Assembly: GCF_020497125.1 (NCBI RefSeq)
Contig: NC_059081.1
Span: 61,152,768-61,216,767 of the forward strand
Origin: Mauremys mutica
Taxonomy: Eukaryota > Chordata > Testudines > Geoemydidae
Length of the DNA stretch: 64,000 nucleotides
Direction: 5' to 3'
Under the pieces are notes generated by a model. It made no database searches. It was not told the origin of the DNA and saw only the letters and a list, made by a program, of their open reading frames with translations. Of the stretch, positions 56,291 through 64,000 are shown one piece after another; the stretch's first letter is position 1, and each line of letters begins with the position of its first letter. The position numbers were made by a program, and so were the translations under genes.

Positions 56291-56999
56291 GGTTTTGTCT
56301 CAGTATTGTCTACTGATATGTACAAATATCATCTTCTTAGTCAAATTATCTGCTCCTTGTTTTTTTTACAATCACATCTTTTTATGTGGCAAAATCAAGT
56401 TTTTACTCATGTTTACCTCAGTTTGCATAGTAGAGACAATAAAGTTCTGATTTTTTGATCTGGATTTTCTTCCGTAGTCATGCATCAACCACCATATTGT
56501 TTAATTAAAGTTCCCATTATATAAAGTTTCATTCTTGAAGACTTTTTAGCAAGACAACCTTAAATTTGACTTTCAGATTCCAGGCAGAGCTTATGTGGGT
56601 TAGTGTTTATTTATTTATTTATTTTTTAAAGTACTTGTAATTTCAACAGTTTTGATCTGGCTATCACTGAGAAATCATAAATATGGACCCCCATAATACC
56701 ACATCTAAAGAATAATTTTTGAAAGGGAAATTGCTCTTTAAGGAAACAAAATAATTAATGGCATTGTGAGTTTAAGTAAGGAAAGACCAACCTTTGCTAT
56801 GGCTGGAAGCCATATATAAATAAGTAATGTACTTTTTTCTAGGCACAGTATATTTTACCCCTTATTAGTGATGAGGAGACTCAGTGATTGTTAACATAAC
56901 AGACTCTTTCCTTGAAATTTCTTCACTTGGTGTGTAGGATCCATTTTTCAGTTAGAATTAAATGATAATTTAATGTGTTGTTTTTTTAAACATTTTTAG

Positions 57000-57082
57000 G
57001 GTGGAGAGCACTGTTACTATCATGGAAACATTAGAGGTGTCCAGAACTCCAAAGCTGCCCTTTCAACATGTAATGGACTTAA
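57000..57082 (+). CDS. ADAM23: ADAM23 coding exon (prodomain), 83 bp
   Basis: The acceptor acatttttag is followed by GGT, and the donor gtgagtgc follows AA. The exon encodes GGEHCYYHGNIRGVQNSKAA then LSTCNGL. GGEHCYYHG is the hallmark of ADAM propeptides. In catalytic ADAMs the nearby cysteine-containing propeptide helps to keep the enzyme inactive, a role that is moot in ADAM23. The two last bases (AA) combine with the first base of the next exon. The frame that runs on past the donor to 57258 is read-through into intron. Confidence 0.96.
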
Positions 57083-57753
57083 GTGAGTGCAAATCTTCAT
57101 TCCTCCAAAGAGACTATATTAACTGCTTGCTACTCTTGGATTCCTGTCCTTGGGTTTCATCTCTTGGCATGAGACAGACTGAAATTCTCCAAGCTTTCAA
57201 AGATTGTTGGCATCCTGAGGTACAGGCAGACCAGTCTTGTTTCAAGAATAGTGGCTAGTAACTCAGTGACTCCTCTAAAGTATTCTCTGTGAACGCCTTG
57301 CTGACCATGCTCAGCTAAGGAGTTTCTCATTGGCATTGCAGTTTTTTAAACTGCTTATATCCTTTGCCCTGTCTGTGGATTTTAGCTTTTGGTTGATGGC
57401 TTCTCTGTATGTTCTGATTTTTTTTTTCTGTTCCCTTTAGTTCTTCGGTTTCTTCCTCAAGACAGGTTCAGGACTGGAATAGTAGAAATGTTCTGTGTCA
57501 GGAGTGAGGTGCATTGGCAAGACAAAGTGGGGAAGCTTGTACAGTACAGAGCCTACCTTCTGTATACCTGGCTTTAACCACTGCTATTAATTCATTTTTT
57601 AAGCACCAGGGATACTAGAAATTTTTGGTGCTGTCTAGCGAAACCCTTACAGATTGTAAATACCTAGAAATAAATTAATCAAGATGGCTGATTCAAACAA
57701 ATAAGAGATCAGAAATATGAACAAAAATCAGACTTCAGCTCTTCACATTACTA

Positions 57754-58076
57754 GAACAGTTCTCAAACTGTGGGTTGGGACTCCAAAGTGGGTCGTAGGG
57801 GTTGCTAGGGCTGGCGCTGGACTTGTTGGGCCCAGGACCGAAGCCAAAGTCAGAGCCCTACCATCCAGGGCTGAAGCCGAAGCCCAAGGGCTTCATCCCT
57901 GGGTAGTGGGGCCGAAGCCCTCAAGCTTTGGTCCCCCTATCCCAGGTGGTGGGGCTGGGCTTTGGCCCCCTGCCCGAGGCCATTGGGCTTGGGCTTTGGT
58001 CCTCCTTTCTGGGGTCATGCAGTTATTTTTTCTTGTCATAAAAGGGTCGCGGTGCAGTGAAGTTTGAGAAACCCTG
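57754..58076. mobile_element. Non-autonomous hAT-type element, 323 bp
   Basis: The ends GAACAGTTCTCAAACT and AGTTTGAGAAACCCTG are inverted repeats with a decayed outermost part on the left. The 8-bp flanks are cattacta (57746-57753) and cattactg (58077-58084), a 7 of 8 match. The centre is GC-rich, with repeated ccgaagcc phrases. It sits in the intron between the exons at 57000 and 58526. Confidence 0.82.
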
Positions 58077-58525
58077 CATTACTGTGATTCCAGTACTGTC
58101 AGACCAGGAATTATAATTTTGAAAAATCAGTCTTTTGATTATTATTTTTGATGTAAGTAAATAATGTAAGATAGTATATGGCCCGCAGCTCTTTGTTGAT
58201 TATGTGTATATAACTCAGCTGTGTTTGTTGTCTTCTGCATATTAATTGGTGTTTTAGGAACGACCAAGATCAGATCTTGACTCTTTCCATTGTTGTGTCA
58301 AGTATTCCATTACCAAGGATCCTGTCTAGCACAAAATTGATTTTGCAGATGTGCATCACTACTATATTTTGCCAGTTACCACTGGAATTTTTTATGCTGG
58401 CTTGTTCACTAGTTTTAAATAGTACAATTGGATTTATTTGACCAAAGACCATTTGTTGGATTAAAATTATTCCTTAGTACTTATATTGGTCCTAAATCTC
58501 TTCCTTTTTCTTTCTAATGTTCCAG

Positions 58526-58589
58526 TGGCATGTTTGAAGATAGCACCTATGTGTACTTCATAGAACCAATGGATTTGACCTACAGTGCA
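58526..58589 (+). CDS. ADAM23: ADAM23 coding exon (prodomain), 64 bp
   Basis: The acceptor aatgttccag precedes and the donor gtaagt follows. The first base completes an Asn codon with the previous exon. The exon then encodes GMFEDSTYVYFIEPMDLTYS and A, ending in phase 0. GMFEDxTxVYxIEP continues the propeptide motif after CNGL. Relative to the mammalian protein the end of this exon looks diverged, which is normal for this region. Confidence 0.95.
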
Positions 58590-59549
58590 GTAAGTTTATA
58601 CTGCTTTGTAATTTTTTTGGTTTTGTTTGTTACAGGGATGCCTAAATGTCAGTATGTTTCTCACAAGTAATTTGCAAATCTGAATTATTAAAGATTTATT
58701 TTTAATTCCATGTTTTAACTTGAATTTTCTAATCTTAAATTCACTTTAGATTTGGGAATAGGCCATTCATGTTGGCGGCGTCTAAGGGCTTATTCCCATG
58801 GTGAATGATTTGTGGTCTATAAAAGTGTTTACCAATTTCCTCTACTGTCTGAGCTAGTGAATTTAATCCTTTCATTGACTTGGTTGAAAACCTATGTTTT
58901 GGAGCTGAGGTCAGGCACTCTATACAGAGTGCCACAGCTGGGTAGTTATCACAGAGGATTGTAGTGCCGATATGTAATGACTCTGATACAAATAGATGAA
59001 TAAATTGGATCAAGAATATATTTACCCAAATATCTTATTCACACTCTGAACCTGTTCTACTTAACTTGTGGCTCTCTTTAAGTATAGTATGTTTGTACAG
59101 TTGCTCCTGAAGGCATTGATGTAAACAGAGCTGACTATTCTTCAAAGGCTAGTTTACAAATTTCAGCACAATAGACCAGGAATGTTTCTCCCGTGGGATA
59201 CTTCTGCACTTTTATTTGATTTCCAAGAGACATCCTGGGGTTTTGGGTATCTGAGAGACATCAAGATGAGGATTTTCAGGCTTTGTATCTTGCCTGGCAC
59301 CTCATCAGGGCATGATAAATTACACAAAGTGATGTAATTCTAACTGGTTTCTTTTAAAACCTCTCTTGGTAACAGTGAACATGACAACAGAGTCCCACAA
59401 AGGAACTGCAAGATCGTTAGTCTTTGTGTGATAAGTAATACTTTCAGAGAATACTGTATAGGGTAATACACTCTTTGAATATCTTTTGAATGATCTGTTG
59501 TGACTTCCAGCCCAAAGATGCTTCAGGTAATGTTAATCCTAGTTAGAAT
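58590..59549. other. ADAM23: ADAM23 intron, no recognised element
   Basis: AT-rich intron; nothing supported. Confidence 0.5.
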
Positions 59550-59554
59550 GATAG

Positions 59555-60985
59555 TGTGATGAGTTGGGTCACAGAAACCCCCTTGGGACGGGCACCTGAT
59601 GTGCTGACACTACCTCTGAGCCCATTTTCCCTGCGAGCTTGGGACTTCAGTACCCTGTCTTGTTGAGCCAGACATGTTAGCCTGCTGCAAACACAGACTC
59701 AGGTCTGAACCACGTCCCCAAAAAGCTGCAGAATTAATTGAAAACAGTTTAAGAAGTGTTCCTGTCTCCGACACCCAGCTCCCAATGGGATCCAAACCCC
59801 AAATAAATCTGTTTTATTCTGTATAAAGCTTATACAGGGTAAACTCATAAATTGTCCGCCCTCTATAACACTGATAGAGAGATATGCACAGCTGTTTGCT
59901 CCCCCAGGTATTAGTCACTAACTCTGGGTTCAATAATAAGCAAAAGTGATTTTATTAAGTATAACAAGTAGAATTTAAGTGGTTCCAAGTAATAACAGAC
60001 AGAACAAAGTAAGTTACCAAGCAAAATAAAACAAAAACATGCCTAATACATTAAGACAGTGGTCTCCAAACTTTTTTGATCGTGTACCCCATCAGTAAAA
60101 ATTTTTTGAGCACGCACCCCCTGCTCCTGGCCGAACTGTCGAAGCAAAACAAATAAACTGCTCGGACTCCCGGCCAAACTGCCAAGGGAAGGGGAAGAAA
60201 AAAAAAAAGCCGCTCGGACTCCTGGCCGAACTGCTGAAGGGGAAAAAGAAAAAAAGCGGCGCTGCTTCGGCGGTGCTCCTCCTGCCGTGCACCCCAAAGG
60301 AGCCTCTTGCGCACCCCACTTTGGAGACTACTGCATTAAGAAACTGATTACAGATAAAATCTCACCCTCAGATGTTTCAATAAGTTTCTTTCCTAGACTG
60401 GACTCCTTCCTAGTCTGGGCCCAATGCTTTCCCCTGGAACAGTCCTTTTTCCAGCTCAGGTGGTAGCTACAGGATTTCTCATGACTGCAGCCTCCTTTGC
60501 TCTGTTCCACCCCATTATATAGCTTTGGCACAAGATGGGAATCTTTTGTCTGTCTGGGTCCCTACCTCTCTGTCTGAATGGAAAAGCCCCAGGTTTAAGA
60601 TGGATTCTAGTACCAGGTGTCATGGTCACATGTCCTGTGAGACCCCAAGCCTCCATTCTTCCTGGCCTGACTCACAGGAAGGCTTGCAAGTAAATAGAGC
60701 CATTTACAACCAATTGTCCTAGTTGATGGGAGCCATTGAGATTCCAAACCACCATTAATGGCCCACACTTTGCATAATTACAATAGAATCTCAGAGTTAT
60801 ATTTCATATTTCTAGTTTCAGATACAAGAATGATACATTTATACAAATAGGATGACCACACTCAATAGATTATAAGATTTGTAATGATACCTTACAAGAG
60901 ACCTTTTGCATGAAGCATATTCCAGTTACATTATAGTCACACTCATTAGCATATTTCATAAAATCATATGGAGTGCAATGTCACA
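59555..60985 (-). repeat. Solo LTR, copy B (inverted relative to copy A)
   Basis: It starts TGTGATGAGTTGGG and ends GCAATGTCACA. An exact 5-bp duplication, gatag, flanks it (59550-59554 and 60986-60990). The sequence is the reverse complement of the LTR at 42096-43254 along most of its length (for example tttactctgtataagc against its mirror at 59816). A hAT element is nested inside, which accounts for the extra length. No internal genes remain. Confidence 0.93.
60057..60333. mobile_element. hAT-type element nested in the solo LTR, 277 bp
   Basis: The ends CAGTGGTCTCCAAACTT and ACTTTGGAGACTACTG are inverted repeats, flanked by the exact 8-bp duplication cattaaga (60049-60056 and 60334-60341). 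It has an A-rich/GC-rich mosaic centre. The long minus frames over it (60043-60319) are compositional. Confidence 0.92.
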
Positions 60986-60990
60986 GATAG

Positions 60991-61440
60991 TCCATTGGAA
61001 AATAATTTAGGAACCATTCAGTGTGGCAGCTGGATTAAGGCTCTTTGTTACAAAGCTACATACTGTACTTAAATGTAACCTGTATATGACACTGGTTATT
61101 GGTTGAAAACTGACCATATGTTCACTATTGTGGGGATCTGGTAACCCCTTCTTAATTAGGAGACAGACAATTGGGAGATTATTCTCCTAGGACAGTAGAA
61201 TTTCACTCTTCATGCTGATACTGAAGTACAGAGCTTGAGGCAATGGAAAGAAATAATTAGGGTTATTTTTAGACTTCGTACAATCACTGTAATTTATGGA
61301 AGATTTTAAAATGATATCATCTCTGCCACCTCTGTGTGTGCAGGTGGAAGTTTTAAAGAGCATAGAGGATAGTTTTGGACAAGAGTATTGTTCTCAATAA
61401 AACTACTTTCTTCTATTGACCAAAATAAAATGTCTATAGG
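60991..61440. other. ADAM23: ADAM23 intron, no recognised element
   Basis: AT-rich intron; no feature recognised. Confidence 0.5.
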
Positions 61441-61545
61441 GAGATTTTCAGAGCCATAAATGGCAGTGAGGGACCCAACTTGAAAGTCAGTGCAAGTTAG
61501 GCACTGATCTCCCGCTTTGTGCATAATACCTGAGATAGATGTCCA
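61441..61545. repeat. Palindromic MITE relic
   Basis: The phrase ggagattttcagagccataa with internal ttgaaagtcagtgcaagtta and taggcactgatctcc resembles the MITE at 35425-35523, but the right arm is strongly diverged. Confidence 0.5.
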
Positions 61546-62189
61546 CACCAGTTATTTGATTGCAAGCATTGCTCTCATTGTTTGATTGGTTAAGTTCTTT
61601 CAGATACCTTAGGAATGGAAGGCAGTATGTTAAACTAAGTTGTATTTACTGTACATGTGCAGTTTGAATTTTTGAATATTTTACTTCCATGTTTTACACA
61701 AATCTCTCAGGAATTACACAAAAATAGCATTCTGTCTTTTCAAAAGCATTATTTGACAAGATCAGGTGATGGAATGACAAGGGAGAGAAGACAGAGATCC
61801 ATGGGGCACATATCAAACTGTGATACTTTGAAATTTATCATTTTAAAAGGAGAAAACTTCAATATATTTATTCTTTTTTTGTCCTATATATAGATTTTCA
61901 GCACTGTGCATTAATTATGTTGAAAGAGACATAAATCTTACGGTTCTTTCTGTTGAGTTTCAATACAATTAAGTAGCTTGTCTTTGTGATTTATAATAGG
62001 CATACCTTTATTTTTGAGCAGGTGCAGTAAGACTGTATCTAGGTATATGTATGTATGCAGAGAGTAGAATTTGAATTCTTGAGATAACACTTCATACTGA
62101 ATTAATGTCTTCTCTCTGAGGATCTCAAAGATATTTATAATCAATGAATTAATCCCTATGATATCTTTTGTAATGTACGTGATAAATAA
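61546..62189. other. ADAM23: ADAM23 intron, no recognised element
   Basis: AT-rich intron; no feature recognised. Confidence 0.5.
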
Positions 62190-62305
62190 ATATTGTCCGT
62201 GTTTTAGATTAGGAAACTGAGGCAAAGCATCCAAGTGATTCGCCACACAGCCAGTCAGTAGATGAGGCAGGATTAGAAATAAAGAGGCAAGAAGCCTGAC
62301 CACTA
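62190..62305 (-). repeat. MIR-like CORE-SINE fragment, antisense
   Basis: The run ttagattaggaaactgaggc followed by acacagccagtcagtagatg and aggcaggattagaaat is the antisense CORE portion of MIR-type SINEs. Confidence 0.7.
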
Positions 62306-62468
62306 ATCCTAATGAGAGACTTGTCTCACCTCTTCTGGCCCGGGAGAAAGATACAGCATTGTTAATCAGGAGCTTGTAACCTGCTCTGTGAGAGAGTTCT
62401 CCAAATAAGGCCTTCTACAATTGAAGAGTACATCATACTGAATTGTGGAGGCTTTCATGTTTGGATTA

Positions 62469-62673
62469 GCAGCAAAGAATCCTGTGGCACCTTATAGACT
62501 AACAGACGTTTTGCAGCATGAGCTTTCGTGGGTGAATACCCACTTCTTCAGATGCAAGAAGTGGGTATTCACCCACGAAAGCTCATGCTGCAAAACGTCT
62601 GTTAGTCTATAAGGCGCCACAGGATTCTTTGCTGCTTCTACAGAACCAGACTAACACGGCTACCCCTCTGATA
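62469..62673 (-). repeat. Foldback retroelement fragment, copy 4
   Basis: The complementary arms run from the left edge to a loop near 62554-62560 and back. The leader (gtatcagaggggtagccgtg on the minus strand) lies on the right, so the copy is in minus orientation. An exact 13-bp repeat, catgtttggatta, flanks it (62456-62468 and 62674-62686). Confidence 0.82.
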
Positions 62674-62894
62674 CATGTTTGGATTAATATTCTAAGAATC
62701 TAATGCTTAGAAGTTATCCTGGTAAAGTATACATAGCACCAATTTAAAGATATTATATTTATGTCAGTGGATATTGCTATTTCCTTTCAGGGAAAAGAAC
62801 AAATAAGATGTCAATCTACTGTAATAAGTGCATCTTTCTTTTCATTTGGCATTGCTAATGAGTTGAAAATGTTTTTATACATTCTTTTTTTTAG

Positions 62895-62967
62895 AAAAGC
62901 ACAGGCAGGCCACACATCATTCAGAGGACTTTAGGAACACAAACCTCAAAGCAAATGAAGAATGTTG
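62895..62967 (+). CDS. ADAM23: ADAM23 coding exon (prodomain), 73 bp
   Basis: The acceptor is a T tract ending in ttttag, and the donor is gtatgt. Starting in phase 0, it encodes KSTGRPHIIQRTLGTQTSKQ, then MKNV with one base carried over. KSTGRPHII is a highly conserved ADAM23 propeptide segment. The gap to the next exon is 746 bp. Confidence 0.96.
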
Positions 62968-63713
62968 GTATGTATTGGTTACATTATGTTTTCAGTAACA
63001 AAAATAATTTTAGTTGTAATGTAAATAGTTTGAGGCTCAAGTTAATGGCACCTATTTTAAACTGCTGAACTTTCTGAAGAATAAGAAAAAAGACCATTAT
63101 CAAGTTGACTTCTGTATGCCAAGTTTATTATCATCACATTGAATTTCAGAAATGGTAAAATTGAACTGAAATGTTTTCACCTATCAAGACCTGTGTTTAG
63201 GTTCTTCTGGCAGAGAATAGCTGTTGGTTTCATCACTAATACTTTAATCAGCTGCTATTTTTTTGGGTGCTAGTGATTGTCATCAACACATGAAAGAGAA
63301 AAAGCAAAACTGTATGGTCAGGTCTTAGCCTCTTTATGTCCCTTTTTAGTGCATATTTAATTGTAATTATAAATCTATTCACATACTTTGTTATTGATAT
63401 GGGATCCTTAAAAGTTATGAATTTTAAAGAATGCTTTGCAATTCACCTTTAAATATTTGTGAAATAGGTATTCTTAGTCCATTTCCCACTGGATAAGTGT
63501 TCACATCACAGTGATTTCTAAAATGTTTTATCGAATGTTCTTAGGATTTCACTAAACTTTTTAACTTTTGAAATTTTCCATCTTTAATTTAGATATAAAG
63601 ATAAATTAATTAATCTCACTGTAAAGAGTTTCCATTTTGACAAGGATTTAAACTGCATGTTCTCCTGCATAAATACTAAATTATTTAAGTTCTGTTAATT
63701 TTATTTTCTTCAG
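62968..63713. other. ADAM23: ADAM23 intron, no recognised element
   Basis: Short AT-rich intron ending in a ttttcttcag acceptor. No repeat is recognised. Confidence 0.55.
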
Positions 63714-63793
63714 AGACCGAATCTAGTTCTGAGTGGTCCTTCCTGTCTGAGTTACAGTGGCTCAGGAAAAGGAGAAGAAAGAGGGCCGTGAGT
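63714..63793 (+). CDS. ADAM23: ADAM23 coding exon with propeptide cleavage site, 80 bp
   Basis: The exon lies between acceptor ttttcttcag and donor gtaagt. The first two bases complete a Glu codon. It then encodes TESSSEWSFLSELQWLRKRR followed by RKRAVS. The basic cluster ending RRRKR is a furin-type processing site that separates the prodomain from the metalloprotease-like domain of the mature surface protein; cleavage is expected before AVS. The segment SELQWL is shared with mammalian ADAM23. The cluster is one or two basic residues longer than I would expect from mammals. Downstream exons lie beyond the window. Confidence 0.96.
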
Positions 63794-64000
63794 GTAAGTG
63801 TGACACTAAGTTTAGACCTCTGCAGTGCTCCATAAACTTCCAAATTCTTTAATTATAAGTGAGCATTGGTTCTTAGCAAACAAAATCCTTTGGATGTTTG
63901 AAACAAAGTTTAAAATATCTCTCTTTCATATTTTTACAATACAGTACTGTTTTCCACCAAATGATGCCATTATATTTGAACCTGAATCTACAGAATAAAA
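63794..64000. other. ADAM23: ADAM23 intron start
   Basis: Sequence after the gtaagt donor to the window end, AT-rich. No further exon is visible. Confidence 0.6.

Noticed and set aside
57083..57258. Extension of the ADAM23 exon to 57258
   Set aside because: The donor AA|gtgagt at 57083 and the matching phase of the next exon show that this is intron read-through.
60043..60319. Overlapping Phe/Ser-rich minus-strand frames
   Set aside because: They lie over a hAT element nested in a solo LTR and are compositional.

Overview
The window is vertebrate nuclear DNA, most likely from a turtle. The one host gene is ADAM23, on the + strand: six consecutive coding exons (430-506, 52695-52758, 57000-57082, 58526-58589, 62895-62967, 63714-63793) have matching splice phases and spell most of the prodomain up to a polybasic furin-type site. 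The rest is intron, including a 52.2 kb intron between the first two exons. The turtle assignment is an inference from a CryI-like tRNA SINE sharing its 3' tail with CR1, the CR1 itself, and abundant hAT, DIRS and Ty3/gypsy repeats; no species-level marker is visible.

Layout of the large intron: 0.6-8 kb has short TIR elements, a solo LTR, SINEs and a foldback repeat. 8.15-13.46 kb is an end-to-end hAT element with a perfect 8-bp target duplication, a decayed transposase and nested GC-rich elements. 14.2-17.1 kb is a DIRS-like remnant, followed by a probable Harbinger ORF fragment. 17.6-20.5 kb is a minisatellite of about 80 copies of a 36-bp unit containing CCCTAACCCTA; its minus strand has four GGG runs per unit. 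25.9-29.6 kb is a second hAT insertion with inverted transposase-end arms and foreign inserts, including an R2-like reverse transcriptase piece. 29.9-35.5 kb has TIR elements and unassigned DNA. 38.08-46.38 kb is a degraded chromodomain Ty3/gypsy element (minus strand) with both LTRs and a 5-bp target duplication, itself invaded by two solo LTRs, one hAT element and one SINE. 46.39-49.6 kb is a long, well-preserved CR1 (minus strand). The shorter ADAM23 introns (52.8-63.7 kb) hold a few TIR elements, a second copy of a solo LTR and a foldback repeat.

These parts do not form a pathway. ADAM23 is the only functional gene supported; the mobile elements are independent insertions whose nesting gives a relative age order. 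No bacterial operon, CRISPR array, ribosome binding site, rRNA or functional tRNA gene is present. The most unusual feature is the telomere-like, quadruplex-prone minisatellite. The next most useful is a four-copy foldback family whose 9-15 bp target duplications suggest retrotransposition rather than DNA transposition.
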